A stretch of DNA of 23,326 bases from Methanocorpusculum sp. MCE (GCA_003315675.1 NIZU01000040.1:1-23326); one strand, 5' to 3'. Positions 1 through 8,282 are shown, counted from the first letter of the stretch. A program made the numbers and translations. Notes: generated by a model not told the origin, from the sequence alone.

Positions 1-54
1 ACGCAACAAAAGAGAAAACTAGTCCCTGTCAGGCGTCAATTTAAATTGACCAAA

Positions 55-1503
55 ATGAAAACTAACCGCTTCACAGAGACACTCAATATTACACCCACTC
101 CCCACATATCTTTTCCGATTGGCCCGCTCCTCCTCAGCGAAAAAATGTTCACCTCCCTTGACCTTGTCTCCCTCTTCTCCCCGCTGAAAAAGAAAGGAAT
201 CGACATCTCCACCCTGATCAAAGCCCTCGCCGCCTACAAACTCAGCGACAACTTCAGCATCAAAAGAGCTCATTCCTGGCTCATGCAGCCGGAAACCAGA
301 GAATACTATAATCTCCCTTCGTTCACGGGAAAAACGCAGTATCGTCTTCTGGAAATGCTCTGGCAAAACAGTGCATTCATCATCTCCGGACTCCAGGAGA
401 GAATATTTTCCCGCTGTCAGTTCGAGCACACCGACGTAAATCTCGACTGGACAAGTCTTGTTCTTCACGGCAGTGCTTCACCTATGGGGAAATACGGCTA
501 CAGTCGTGATCATCGACCAGATAAACTGCAGATAACTCTTGGGATCACCGAACTTGCTCACCCGATCAATGTACCGATCGGCGTAACGGTGAAAGCTGGA
601 AATGTGAATGACGTTACCCATTTCCGGTCAACCTTCCTCCAATCCCAGAAAAAACTCACCGAAGGTTCCATGGTTATCTTCGATAAAGGAGCCGGATCAA
701 AACAAAATCTGGAGCTCGTGGAGGTGTGCGGTCATGACTATTTGACCGCAAAGAAACTGAACACCAGTGACGATAAGATCATCAAAACGTTTTGGCAGAG
801 GAAGCCTGTTCAGCTCAATCTTGATGAGCAAACGGAAAAACGGGGTATATATGGTATCAAAATCGTGAAACCTGGCAGTGTAACCTATTTCTATTTCTCG
901 CAGGGGCTCGAGGCGCAGAATCTGGATGCTTTGTCACGGAAAGTGTACCGGCAGTTCATGGAGGCGGAGGTGATTCAGGAGTGTATTTCCCGAAACAAAA
1001 AGCTGCCGAAGAAGATTGGGATCTCAAATCCGCTGGTGAAGATTACCTATTCCGTTCAGACAAAGCTCCTGCAGATGTCGGAAGAGGAGGCGCTTGCGTT
1101 TCTCCGGGAGAAGCTGAATACTGGAAGAGGGGGATTTTTCGCCCTAACTTCAAGCAGGAATTTGACACTTGCAGAAGCGCTTGAACGCTACCGAAAAAAG
1201 GATTCGATTGAGAAGATCTTTCATTCGCTAAAGAATGAGATCGAGATTAAACCACTGAGGGTATGGACGGAAAATAGTATTCGCGGCGCAATTCTGATCG
1301 GGTTTCTGGCACAGCTGTTTGTGTCTCTGGTGCGATATGAGGTTCCGGAAGCAAAGCATGTGGCTACAAAATTCATCAAATATTCGCTGATGAATTTGAC
1401 AGTTACGATGATGAAGGGGAAAGAGAGAGGTCACCGATGTTTGTTTTCCAATTTTGATGCGCTGAATACGGCGATACTCGGGCTAAAATGCGGGGTGGGG
1501 TGA
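55..1503 (+). CDS. IS1634/IS4-superfamily DDE transposase
   Basis: This encodes a DDE transposase of about 482 residues that would catalyse cut-and-paste movement of an insertion sequence. Visible catalytic features are an aspartate in VNLDWTSLVLHG (about residue 131), a second in MVIFDKGAGSKQ (about 210), and a C-terminal Y...E...K block, YRKKDSIEKIFHSLKNEI, with the glutamate near 386. The segment GKYGYSRDHRPDK is typical of IS1634-type enzymes. I chose ATG at 55 over the in-frame TTG at 46, which lies inside a 16-base perfect palindrome at 35-50; no clear ribosome binding site is visible. The frame is intact and of normal length for the family, so the element may be active. The left end is at or beyond the window edge and the right end is unresolved, but it abuts the 3' end of a broken membrane gene. 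Family assignment is by motif recall. Confidence 0.88.
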   Translation: MKTNRFTETLNITPTPHISFPIGPLLLSEKMFTSLDLVSLFSPLKKKGIDISTLIKALAAYKLSDNFSIKRAHSWLMQPETREYYNLPSFTGKTQYRLLEMLWQNSAFIISGLQERIFSRCQFEHTDVNLDWTSLVLHGSASPMGKYGYSRDHRPDKLQITLGITELAHPINVPIGVTVKAGNVNDVTHFRSTFLQSQKKLTEGSMVIFDKGAGSKQNLELVEVCGHDYLTAKKLNTSDDKIIKTFWQRKPVQLNLDEQTEKRGIYGIKIVKPGSVTYFYFSQGLEAQNLDALSRKVYRQFMEAEVIQECISRNKKLPKKIGISNPLVKITYSVQTKLLQMSEEEALAFLREKLNTGRGGFFALTSSRNLTLAEALERYRKKDSIEKIFHSLKNEIEIKPLRVWTENSIRGAILIGFLAQLFVSLVRYEVPEAKHVATKFIKYSLMNLTVTMMKGKERGHRCLFSNFDALNTAILGLKCGVG

Positions 1504-1525
1504 GGCTGGATAGGGGGAGAAGAGG

Positions 1526-1607
1526 CAACTGTCAAATTCTCTTTTTTCCCATTTTTAGAAGGGGGAGGAGCGAGAGCGCTAAAGGGGGGGAGTTGCCAAC
1601 TGTCAAA
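1526..1607. repeat. 11-base direct repeats downstream of the transposase
   Basis: The 11-mer CAACTGTCAAA occurs at 1526-1536 and again at 1597-1607. The second copy is preceded by G and overlaps a small palindrome, AGTTGCCAACT (1591-1601). The repeats lie between the transposase stop and the likely authentic C-terminal codons of the membrane pseudogene, so they probably belong to the right end of the insertion sequence. I could not find a convincing matching inverted repeat in the 54 bases before the transposase, so the element ends stay unassigned. Confidence 0.4.
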
Positions 1608-2282
1608 GTCAGGTTAAAACAGCGCCCCTTCTCGTCAACAGTTCCCTGCTGGTTTTCCAGGGACGGCTGAGCGGGAAGATTGAGAAGTCCGCGTTTATAG
1701 AAGCAGGCCTTGTAGGAGACAAAAATCGGGACGAATAGTACAGCACAGATCGCGAGTGCCATGCATCCGGATGAAATGATCTCGGGGGAGGTAAAGAGGG
1801 CAAGAAGTTCTTCCTGGGACATTGCGAGGATCTCCGCCTCGGTCATCTGCGTGATCGGGGTCAGCACATCCGCTGCTAGAAGCGACCATATCGCGGAAAA
1901 GATAAAGGACGCGGCGAAAAAGATCGCGACGTTGAAGAGATAGAATGCCGTGACCGAGATCGATCCGGTCGTTACCCGGAGGGCGCTGTCTTTGATTGCC
2001 CGAAACGCGGAAAAATTATTGACCATCGCGGAGATGTCGGCAAAGTAGAAGAAGAATACCAGCGGGATGATCAGGAATATGCTGAAGTAGAACGCTGTAT
2101 CGACGGAAATGCCGGGAAGACCAGCAGAAGGACGATGCCAATCGTAAATGCTGCAATTGATCCGAAAATCGTGAAGATGTAGTAGGTAAACAGAATGGAA
2201 AATGCGGCAAAAAGCCATGGCATCCATACGAGCGGCTTTTTGGCGAGCAGGCAAGCGCTTCCGACAACGATTTGAGGGCCAT
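1532..2282 (-). pseudogene. Broken multi-pass membrane protein gene (two frameshifts, IS-abutted 3' end)
   Basis: Joining three frames gives one hydrophobic protein. ATG at 2280-2282 starts MALK. Reading then continues as IVVGSACLLAKKPLVWMPW if one A is restored in the A3 run at 2271-2273. A second restored base near 2107-2109 joins LVFPAF to SVDTAFYFSIF. About four to six membrane segments are visible, for example around FAAFSILFTYYIF, FYFSIFLIIPLVFFFYF, LFNVAIFFAASFIF and ALAICAVLFVPIFV. The ending VDEKGRCF looks like a natural C-terminus, after which the reading frame runs into IS-flanking sequence and stops only at 1532. It resembles uncharacterised archaeal multi-pass membrane families, and I assign no function. 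The start lies one base after the stop of the upstream gene, so it was the third gene of that operon. Confidence 0.7.
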
Positions 2283-2283
2283 C

Positions 2284-2871
2284 TCAGCGGTTCCTTGGCA
2301 TCGCTACAAATTCCCTGACCTGCAGATCGAAGAAAGCCGCCGTGTGGGCTGGTTTGATCACTACTGCCGTATCGGCTCCCTCGATGGTCCCACCGACCGC
2401 GATGACTTCGTCGGATACCGATATCACTCCCTGGTCTGCGGCGATCAGAACACACTCGACGGCGACTTTCATCCCGATCGCCACCGTCCGCCTGAATGCT
2501 TCTGCGATGGCTTCGGTTCTGCTGCTTCCGCCAAGCCGCGGGTTCCTCGAGATCGCCCGTTCCAGACCGGAAAGGGAATGCGTGCCGCAGACAATCGTCA
2601 CGCCGGCAGCTCTCAGCTCTTCTGCTAAGTCCGGGTCAAACTCCCAGACTCCCGGTTTGAAAAATCCCACCGCGTGGGCCACGACCACGAGACGAAGGTT
2701 CGTCCCCTTCATCGCCTCGAAAAAGATCCTTGCCGTGTATCCTCCGGTACTTGCTACAACGATCGTTGAAAGCCCGAGGTCCTTAGCACGCTGTACGGCG
2801 ATCTCTGCGCAGTCCCGGGTATTTTCTTTACCGGGTTCGCTGAAGTATGTGATGGTTTTCTCGATTTTCAT
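2284..2871 (-). CDS. Pyruvate kinase C-terminal (alpha/beta) domain-like protein
   Basis: This 195-residue protein resembles the stand-alone pyruvate kinase C-terminal alpha/beta domain proteins common in methanogens. Features include an N-terminal segment ending in a strand and glycine turn, STIVVASTGGYTARIFFEAM (about residues 35-54), a second strand LRLVVVAHAVGFFKPG, and a conserved-looking C-terminal core with VIAVGGTIEGADTAVVIKPA. It lacks the catalytic barrel of pyruvate kinase, so it is unlikely to be a kinase. The role of these stand-alone proteins is not established; nucleotide or effector binding is inference. It starts four bases after the acylphosphatase stop and its stop sits one base before the start of the membrane pseudogene, indicating an operon. 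The frame is intact. Confidence 0.82.
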   Translation of the reverse strand: MKIEKTITYFSEPGKENTRDCAEIAVQRAKDLGLSTIVVASTGGYTARIFFEAMKGTNLRLVVVAHAVGFFKPGVWEFDPDLAEELRAAGVTIVCGTHSLSGLERAISRNPRLGGSSRTEAIAEAFRRTVAIGMKVAVECVLIAADQGVISVSDEVIAVGGTIEGADTAVVIKPAHTAAFFDLQVREFVAMPRNR

Positions 2872-2875
2872 GTTA

Positions 2876-3148
2876 TTACTCCCGTTTAATCGTAAAATCA
2901 GTGAAATCGGTCAGAACATAGCCCGTGCATTTCATATCCCTGATGATTGCACGCGGACAGGAGTGGGTCATGGCCAGGAACTTTTCGATGATGACCTCCT
3001 CGCCTGTCACAAGGACCCTGACCCTGCCGTCGGATAAATTCTCCACTTCGCCGCACAATCCCAAGTTTAATGCTGCATTTCTTACACAGGCGCGAAAGCC
3101 GACTTTTTGTACTCTTCCCGAGAAGAGGATCTCCATTGTCTGTTTCAT
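2876..3148 (-). CDS. acyP: Acylphosphatase
   Basis: This 90-residue cytoplasmic enzyme would hydrolyse the carboxyl-phosphate bond of acyl phosphates. The family signature is visible: GRVQKVGFRACVR at about residues 11-23 contains the phosphate-binding loop and catalytic arginine (R19), and GEVENLSDGRVRV supplies the catalytic asparagine (N37). The usual glycine of GRVQGVGF is lysine here (K15), a mild departure. Length matches the family. The chosen start is ATG at 3146-3148; a second in-frame ATG four codons later is possible. It is the first gene of a minus-strand operon with the pyruvate-kinase-domain protein four bases downstream, and it is divergent from serS across a 107-base intergenic region that must hold both promoters. 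Confidence 0.93.
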   Translation of the reverse strand: MKQTMEILFSGRVQKVGFRACVRNAALNLGLCGEVENLSDGRVRVLVTGEEVIIEKFLAMTHSCPRAIIRDMKCTGYVLTDFTDFTIKRE

Positions 3149-3255
3149 GAGCGTCTGACCTGGTTATTATCTTTAGTATGTCATTCGAGGTTTAATAACT
3201 CGTTTGTGCAACAAAAACCCTCTTCATCTAAAAGCACAAACATTACTAGTCAATC

Positions 3256-4533
3256 ATGCTTGATATCAAATTCGTCAGAGCCCACCCCGAGGTCGTGCTG
3301 GCAGATCTGGAAAAACGCCAGGATGCCGAGAAACTTCTCTGGGTCGATACGGTTCTTGAACAGGATAAACTTTTCCGCGAACTCACCGTCAAAAACAATG
3401 AACTTCGCGCCAGAAGAAATCAGATAGCAAAAGAGATCAATGCTTACAAAAAAGAGGGGAAGGACCCCGCTCCTCTCTTTGCCGAAGCAAAGGCTCTGCC
3501 GGGACTGATCAATGAAAACGACGATGTCATGGAAAAGGCGACCGAGCAGGTAAGATATTACCTGATGCGTCTGCCGAATATTCTCCACGAAAGCGTTCCT
3601 TACGGAAAAGACGACACGGAAAACGTTGTCGTGAAGAAAGTGGGAACACCGAGGTACCTCGATTTCGAGCTGAAAAACCACGGGGAACTCGCTGCGGAAA
3701 ACGGCTGGGCCGACTTTGAGCGTGCCACAAAGACGAGCGGCGCCGGATTCTATTTCCTGAAAGGCAACCTTGCTCTCCTCGATATGGCTCTCCAGAGATT
3801 TGCTCTGGATACGATCATTGCCAAAGGCTATACGCCGATCATCCCTCCGTACATGATGAATAGAAAATCCTACGAAGAGGTCACCGATCTCGGCGACTTC
3901 GAGAAGGTCATGTACAAGATCGAGGATGACGACGCCTATCTCATCGCCACTGCAGAGCACCCGATGGCGGCCATGTATCAGGACGAGATTTTCGAAGAGA
4001 AGGATCTTCCTCTGAAAATGGTTGGCATCTCTCCCTGTTTCCGCCGCGAGATCGGCGCTCACGGACTTGACTCCCGCGGTCTGTTCCGTGTCCACCAGTT
4101 CACCAAGATCGAACAGTTCATCTACTGCATGCCGGAAAAATCCTGGGAGATGCATGAGGAACTTCTCGCCAATGCCGAGGAGATCTTCACGAAACTCGGT
4201 CTGCCGTACAGGGTCGTGAACATCTGTACCGGCGATATAGGCACTGTTGCCGCCAAAAAATACGATATGGAGGCCTGGATGCCGCGGGACAACGAGTATC
4301 GCGAAGTAGTGTCCTGTTCGAATTGTACTGCATATCAGTCGGTCCGTCTGAATATCCGCGTTCGCGATGCGCACGATTTCGAATCCAAACAGTGGCTCCA
4401 TACTCTCAATTCAACGGCGGTCGCCACCTCCCGCGCTCTGCGCTGCATCCTCGAAAACTACCAGACCGAAGACGGCAAAGTCGAGATCCCCAAGGTCCTT
4501 CGTCCGTATATGAATGGTCTGGAGTATCTCTAA
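3256..4533 (+). CDS. serS: Seryl-tRNA synthetase (class II, common type)
   Basis: The enzyme charges tRNA-Ser with serine in the cytoplasm. The 425-residue protein has the standard order: an N-terminal helical hairpin rich in charged residues (about 30-105) that grips the tRNA long variable arm, then the class II catalytic core. Motif 2 is CFRREIGAHGLDSRGLFRVHQF at 261-282, with the conserved FRRE and RVHQF elements. Motif 3 is at 381-402 and contains STAVATSRALRCILENYQ. The TAEHP loop at 232-236 matches the serine-binding TxE element. This is the common SerRS, not the zinc-dependent type of Methanosarcina and Methanococcus, which helps place the organism. The start is ATG 3256; no ribosome binding site is obvious. 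A T-run (4536-4541) right after the stop may terminate transcription. Confidence 0.97.
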   Translation: MLDIKFVRAHPEVVLADLEKRQDAEKLLWVDTVLEQDKLFRELTVKNNELRARRNQIAKEINAYKKEGKDPAPLFAEAKALPGLINENDDVMEKATEQVRYYLMRLPNILHESVPYGKDDTENVVVKKVGTPRYLDFELKNHGELAAENGWADFERATKTSGAGFYFLKGNLALLDMALQRFALDTIIAKGYTPIIPPYMMNRKSYEEVTDLGDFEKVMYKIEDDDAYLIATAEHPMAAMYQDEIFEEKDLPLKMVGISPCFRREIGAHGLDSRGLFRVHQFTKIEQFIYCMPEKSWEMHEELLANAEEIFTKLGLPYRVVNICTGDIGTVAAKKYDMEAWMPRDNEYREVVSCSNCTAYQSVRLNIRVRDAHDFESKQWLHTLNSTAVATSRALRCILENYQTEDGKVEIPKVLRPYMNGLEYL

Positions 4534-4650
4534 CCTTTTTTGCTCGGGTTTCCTCATCTTCAGAAAGAGTATCTGAATCTGTCCAATCGATCTGTCGATC
4601 CGTTGGGCAGAATGGTGTTGATTGAAGAAACCGTTTTTGGTGTGCGGAGT

Positions 4651-4726
4651 GAGCCGATGGGCTCGCCCTCAGCCGAGGCGGACCGACCTGTAGGGGCGGG
4701 CTCAGCCGAGCAAACCGAAGGTTTGC
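4651..4726. repeat. Composite hairpin repeat, copy 1
   Basis: Hairpin A is GAGCC-GATG-GGCTC (4651-4664), followed by the linker CTCAGCCGAG (4668-4677). A second linker, CTCAGCCGA at 4701-4709, is followed by hairpin B, GCAAACC-GAA-GGTTTGC (4710-4726), and then GA. The linker and the GCAA...TTGCGA frame recur at 4.87 kb and 21.3-21.6 kb with different but complementary stem bases. Confidence 0.75.
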
Positions 4727-4844
4727 GAATTTGTGATTTTTGGTGTTGGGGGACGGGGGAGGGGACCATGGACGCTTCACTCAACGGAACTTTTTCTTTT
4801 TCGTGTTTTCGTGTATTTTTCGTGAATTTCGTGTGATGAGCGGG

Positions 4845-4893
4845 TTGGAGACGAAGTCGACGAACTTAGCTGGGCAAGGCAAATGCCTTGCGA
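4845..4893. repeat. Composite hairpin repeat, copy 2
   Basis: A degenerate hairpin A around GAC-GAA-GTC (4849-4858) sits inside GTTGG...CGAAC, followed by the linker CTTAGCTGG. Hairpin B is GCAAGGC-AAAT-GCCTTGC (4874-4891), then GAG. The left half closely matches the sequence at 21499-21520 (GTTGGCGACGGAGTCGCCG), so both belong to one family. Confidence 0.72.
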
Positions 4894-5051
4894 GAATACG
4901 CCCATCAAAAAGAGTCCAGTACACCAAACCGAAGTACGATCAATAAAGGTCAACATCGGAAAAATGAGCTGAGGTTTATTTTACTGAATCTATGATTGGA
5001 CAAATTCCAATCGCTATTCTTATTTGTTGGACAGACTCTATCTAACACGTC

Positions 5052-5060
5052 TTTAAATAA
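5052..5060 (+). promoter_or_regulatory. TATA box of asd
   Basis: TTTAAATAA is centred about 27 bases before the ATG at 5083. This is the standard archaeal TATA-to-start distance, so the asd transcript is probably leaderless. That fits the lack of a ribosome binding site. Confidence 0.65.
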
Positions 5061-5082
5061 GAGCCGCACCCTATATCTTCCT

Positions 5083-6099
5083 ATGATAAATGTAGGTGTA
5101 CTTGGCGCGACCGGCGCGGTCGGTCAGCGGTTTGTACAGTTGCTCGCAGACCATCCCTGGTTCAACCTGACCACTCTTACGGCATCCGACCGTTCTGCAG
5201 GAAAAACCTACGGCTCGGTGGTAAACTGGCGGCTCGACTCACCCTTCCCGGACTCTTCAGCCGAACTCATCGTCTCGCCGACGACCGTCGACGCGGTAAA
5301 AGACTGCGACGTGGTCTTCTCGGCTCTGCCGGCTGATATCGCCACCAAACTCGAAACCGACATCGCCGACGCGGGCGTAGGAGTCTGCAGCAACGCAAGT
5401 TCCCACAGAATGGAGCCCGATGTTCCGCTGATGATCGCCGAGGTCAACCCCGAACACGCGGCACTGATCGATGTCCAGCGCAAAAAGGGACGGGACGGTT
5501 TCATCGTAACGAACCCGAACTGTTCGACCATCATGCTGGCAACGGCCCTCGCGCCTCTCAGAAAATATTCATTCTCGAATATCCATGTGGCAACCATGCA
5601 GGCGATCTCCGGTGCTGGCTTTGAAGGTGTGCCCGCATTCAGCATCTATGATAATGTGATACCCTACATCGGCAGCGAAGAGGAGAAGATGGCCCGCGAG
5701 GCGAACAAGATCCTCGGGACCCTCGAAGGCGGCAAAATCACCGGCGCTCCGTTCTCGGTCTCCGCATCCTGTAACCGCGTGCCGGTCATCGACGGACACA
5801 CGCTCAATGTATGGATCGACATCAAGGCAACGCCTGCAGAGGTCATCGACGCATTCAAGACCTGGCAGCCTCCGTTCTCCGGTCTTCTGACCCAGCCGGA
5901 TCACACCGTCCTCTACCTCGAGCAGGAAAACCGTCCGCAACCAAGACTCGACCGGAACCGCGGAAATGCCATGACTGTCTCCGTCGGCAGAGTCAGGGAA
6001 GGAATCCGCTTCGTTGCGATGGGTCATAACACCATCCGCGGTGCCGCCGGCGCTTCCGTCTTAAATGCAGAACTGCTGCATACGCTGAAATATATCTAA
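5083..6099 (+). CDS. asd: Aspartate-semialdehyde dehydrogenase
   Basis: The enzyme reduces aspartyl-4-phosphate to aspartate semialdehyde with NADPH, in the pathway to threonine, methionine, isoleucine and lysine. The 338-residue protein begins MINVGVLGATGAVGQRF, with the dinucleotide-binding loop GATGAVG at residues 8-14. The catalytic cysteine is C147 in TNPNCSTIM and the general-base histidine is H239 in NRVPVIDGHT. CSNASSHRM near 102-110 is typical of the archaeal/fungal-type subfamily. I chose ATG 5083, not an upstream TTG extension, because the Rossmann strand starts at once and a TATA box sits 27 bases before it. alba follows 22 bases after the stop, with its own TATA box inside the asd 3' end. 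Confidence 0.96.
   Translation: MINVGVLGATGAVGQRFVQLLADHPWFNLTTLTASDRSAGKTYGSVVNWRLDSPFPDSSAELIVSPTTVDAVKDCDVVFSALPADIATKLETDIADAGVGVCSNASSHRMEPDVPLMIAEVNPEHAALIDVQRKKGRDGFIVTNPNCSTIMLATALAPLRKYSFSNIHVATMQAISGAGFEGVPAFSIYDNVIPYIGSEEEKMAREANKILGTLEGGKITGAPFSVSASCNRVPVIDGHTLNVWIDIKATPAEVIDAFKTWQPPFSGLLTQPDHTVLYLEQENRPQPRLDRNRGNAMTVSVGRVREGIRFVAMGHNTIRGAAGASVLNAELLHTLKYI
6088..6096 (+). promoter_or_regulatory. TATA box of alba
   Basis: AAATATATC lies about 29 bases before the alba ATG (6122) and overlaps the last codons of asd. The position predicts a leaderless or nearly leaderless transcript starting around 6118-6122. Confidence 0.55.
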
Positions 6100-6121
6100 G
6101 AATCCCCAATATACTAGATAA

Positions 6122-6391
6122 ATGGACGACAACACGGTATTAATCGGCACAAAACCCCTGATGAGTTATGTACTTGCCGTCGTTACGCAGTTCAACAACG
6201 GGAAGTCCGAGGTCGTTATCAAAGCAAGGGGGAAGGCTATTGTTCGGGCGGTCGATACTGCGGAGGTGTCGACCCGCCAGTTCCTTTCCGGTGTTGTCAA
6301 AAAAAATATCTCCATATCCACGGATTCGGTTGAAACAGACGACGGGCCTGCAAATGTCTCTTCAATAGAGATCGTTCTGCAGAAGTCGTAA
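6122..6391 (+). CDS. albA: Alba DNA/RNA-binding chromatin protein
   Basis: This 89-residue basic protein matches the Alba family of archaeal nucleoid proteins, which bind DNA and RNA as dimers and are tuned by lysine acetylation in some species. The family pattern is visible: an N-terminal strand VLIGTKPLMSYVLAVVTQF with the conserved KP...Y element (about residues 6-24), the strand EVVIKARGKAIVRAVDTAEV (35-54), and a C-terminal beta hairpin around VSSIEIVLQ. The start fits a leaderless transcript. A transporter gene starts only six bases after the stop, so the two are probably cotranscribed. That pairing says little about function. Confidence 0.94.
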   Translation: MDDNTVLIGTKPLMSYVLAVVTQFNNGKSEVVIKARGKAIVRAVDTAEVSTRQFLSGVVKKNISISTDSVETDDGPANVSSIEIVLQKS

Positions 6392-6397
6392 CAGGTT

Positions 6398-7630
6398 ATG
6401 GTCCCGATCGCAGTCTGGATCCTTGCAGCTGTTTTCTGTCTGATCGTTGTGAGGCGTATCGGCGGGGTTCGCCTCCCAATCTGGGGGATCATGACCGCCG
6501 GAGCTTTTGCCGCCCTGATTCTCGGCACGATCTCGATTCAGGATGCGTTTTTTTCGATCAATTACATCGTTATCCTCTTTCTGCTGGGAATGTTCGTTTT
6601 CGGTGCGGCTCTCGAGAAGTCCGGACTTCTGCATCTGGCATCGCTGAAGGGATTTGCCCGAGCGCATACGAAAAAGGCGGTGTTGTTCTGGTTTATTCTT
6701 TTAATGGCGGTCTTCTCAGCATTTCTGATGAACGATACCGTGGCAATCATCGGAACGACGGTCGCACTTTACTGTGAAGCAAAATATAAGATCCCGGTCA
6801 AAACGATGCTGTTTGCATTGTGTTTTGCGGTGACGTTCGGGAGCTGCATGACCCCTATTGGAAATCCGCAGAATCTGCTCGTCGCCCTTTCCGGAGGAGT
6901 GCCGTTTGCGTTCCTGCAGTTTTTGCTCTATCTTGTCGTTCCATCGGTGATCTGCCAGTATATTTTGTACAGGATCCTCCTTTTGACGATCCCGGATCCC
7001 GATTTACCGGTGGTGCAGGAGATCGAGGACGTGATATTCGACGAGAGTCTGACCCGGCTTTCCAAGATCGCGTTACGGCTCGTCATCCTCACGGTCGCCT
7101 GCCAGATCGTCCTGTCGTTTTTCGGCGTCGAGATGCCGTTCGTGATTATTGCAGCAGCCGCGGCTTTGCCCCTTCTCCTTTTTTCCCGGAGACGGGTGGA
7201 GCTTCTCCGGGCCGTGGACTGGTCGACGCTTTTGTTCTTTGCGTCCATGTTCGTCTTAATGGCGGCGGTCTGGAATTCCGGGTTCATCCAGACCATCCTG
7301 CCTTCGGAAATTACCTCGATCCCCGTCCTGTTCGCATCAACGGTCATCGTGTCCCAGATCATCTCGAATGTGCCGTTCGTGGCACTGATCCTCCCGCTCC
7401 TCGAGGGGTCGGGTATTCCTCTGTACATGACGCTCGTTGCTGGATGCACGGCCGCCGGATCCCTTACGATCATCGGCGCCGCTTCGACCGTGATCATTCT
7501 CCAGCATGCGGAAAAGAACGGCGAGACCTTTGCCTTCCTGCAGTTTTTTAGAGTTGGGTTGCCGATGACTCTCGTCGCGGCCGCAGTGTACATCGGGTGG
7601 ATCTTCTGCATCGGTCTTCTGATAGGCTGA
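6398..7630 (+). CDS. ArsB/SLC13-type ion transporter, multi-pass membrane protein
   Basis: This 410-residue protein has about eleven hydrophobic segments and belongs to the ion transporter superfamily that includes ArsB, NhaD, CitM and SLC13 carriers. Diagnostic pieces are the NDTVAIIGTTVAL element after the second or third helix, TPIGNPQNLLVALSGG (the TPxGNPQN signature), and SNVPFVALILPLL in the second half, whose order suggests two inverted repeats. The substrate cannot be fixed from sequence: arsenite, sodium/proton exchange or di/tricarboxylates are all possible. No arsR or arsenate reductase gene is nearby, so an arsenic role has no support from context. It starts six bases after alba with only a weak AGG before the ATG. 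The frame is intact. Confidence 0.85.
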   Translation: MVPIAVWILAAVFCLIVVRRIGGVRLPIWGIMTAGAFAALILGTISIQDAFFSINYIVILFLLGMFVFGAALEKSGLLHLASLKGFARAHTKKAVLFWFILLMAVFSAFLMNDTVAIIGTTVALYCEAKYKIPVKTMLFALCFAVTFGSCMTPIGNPQNLLVALSGGVPFAFLQFLLYLVVPSVICQYILYRILLLTIPDPDLPVVQEIEDVIFDESLTRLSKIALRLVILTVACQIVLSFFGVEMPFVIIAAAAALPLLLFSRRRVELLRAVDWSTLLFFASMFVLMAAVWNSGFIQTILPSEITSIPVLFASTVIVSQIISNVPFVALILPLLEGSGIPLYMTLVAGCTAAGSLTIIGAASTVIILQHAEKNGETFAFLQFFRVGLPMTLVAAAVYIGWIFCIGLLIG

Positions 7631-7709
7631 ACCTCATCTAAAAAAGGCGGGGGAATCTGGATTTTCGTTAGGATAGTTTCACTTAGTCTTCATTGATTGT
7701 GCGGCTTTT

Positions 7710-8243
7710 CTAGACATCTTCTGGCATCTTTGGTAGGTCCAATAAATCCATTATCTCGTTAAGTAGATTTTCAGCGTCGCCGTTCTCTGTCCTCGTCGCT
7801 TTTTTATCTAATTCTAATTTCTTCTTCTTGACTATCTTTATCACATTCTCATAATTACTCGCATGTTGAATAAGTAGATTACTTTTATTCTCTGACTCAT
7901 ATAATTTCTTTGTTATTTCTGTATTTTTTGTCTTTTCCAAGCTCAAATCAGACATGGATGCCGAAAGCCTGTTTTCCGTGTTTTCTCTGCTGGCTGATTC
8001 TATTTTCTGGCCAAAGAAAAATCCAGTAAGCGTTACGGTAACTGAGGTGAATGCTCCGATCACTGCCACTAAATCACTCGCCGTTCTCATGCCAAACCAT
8101 AGCATGATCCATGCAATCAGGAATGATGCTATCAGTCCGACGAGTGCGATAACGAGACCGTAACAAGCATTTGTTCCGCAGTCCTGCCTGCCGGTTTCCT
8201 CCTGTTTTGCATTTTGTGCCTCCGGCTTCTGAGTTTCTGTCAT
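7710..8243 (-). CDS. Hypothetical membrane-anchored coiled-coil protein
   Basis: I do not recognise a family. The 177-residue product has a polar N-terminus (MTETQKPEAQNAKQEETG) and two hydrophobic helices, at about residues 28-53 (YGLVIALVGLIASFLIAWIM) and 59-80 (DLVAVIGAFTSVTVTLTGFF). A long charged tail of about 90 residues follows, with heptad-like spacing that looks like a coiled coil, and an acidic end. This suggests a small membrane anchor presenting a helical rod in the cytoplasm; the role is unknown. I chose ATG at 8241-8243, preceded by GAGG at nine bases spacing, over the upstream in-frame TTG at 8258. The DNA is more AT-rich than its neighbours and the gene stands alone, consistent with an acquired accessory gene. 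Confidence 0.7.
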   Translation of the reverse strand: MTETQKPEAQNAKQEETGRQDCGTNACYGLVIALVGLIASFLIAWIMLWFGMRTASDLVAVIGAFTSVTVTLTGFFFGQKIESASRENTENRLSASMSDLSLEKTKNTEITKKLYESENKSNLLIQHASNYENVIKIVKKKKLELDKKATRTENGDAENLLNEIMDLLDLPKMPEDV

Positions 8244-8282
8244 GTTTTTCGTCCTCAATAATTGTAGTGATGGCTATATTCG

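Larger units (their letters stand above)
4534..5082. other. Non-coding gap between serS and asd with hairpin repeats
   Basis: I see no credible gene in these 549 bases. It holds a T-run just after serS (4536-4541), copies of the composite hairpin repeat (4651-4726 and 4845-4893), a run of four TTCGTG words starting at 4800, 4809, 4819 and 4828, and a further hairpin at 4994-5012 (GATTGGA, five-base loop, TCCAATC). The asd TATA box lies at its right end. Reading frames across it are low-complexity or antisense shadows without a recognisable product. Confidence 0.75.

Noticed and set aside
35..50. Perfect 16-base palindrome before the IS1634-type transposase as the IS terminal repeat
   Set aside because: No matching inverted copy was found downstream of the transposase. 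It may be an operator or part of the promoter, but the evidence is too thin to call it.
3250..4401. Long minus-strand frame opposite serS (about 383 codons)
   Set aside because: It mirrors the intact serS reading frame and has no recognisable motif or promoter.
4540..4946. Open frames in the serS-asd gap as small genes
   Set aside because: They run through hairpin repeats and low-complexity T-rich sequence, have no start signals and match no recognised family.
4996..5082. N-terminal extension of asd from an upstream TTG
   Set aside because: The extension is unlike the family, spans a hairpin (4994-5012) and the TATA box, and the Rossmann fold begins right at ATG 5083.
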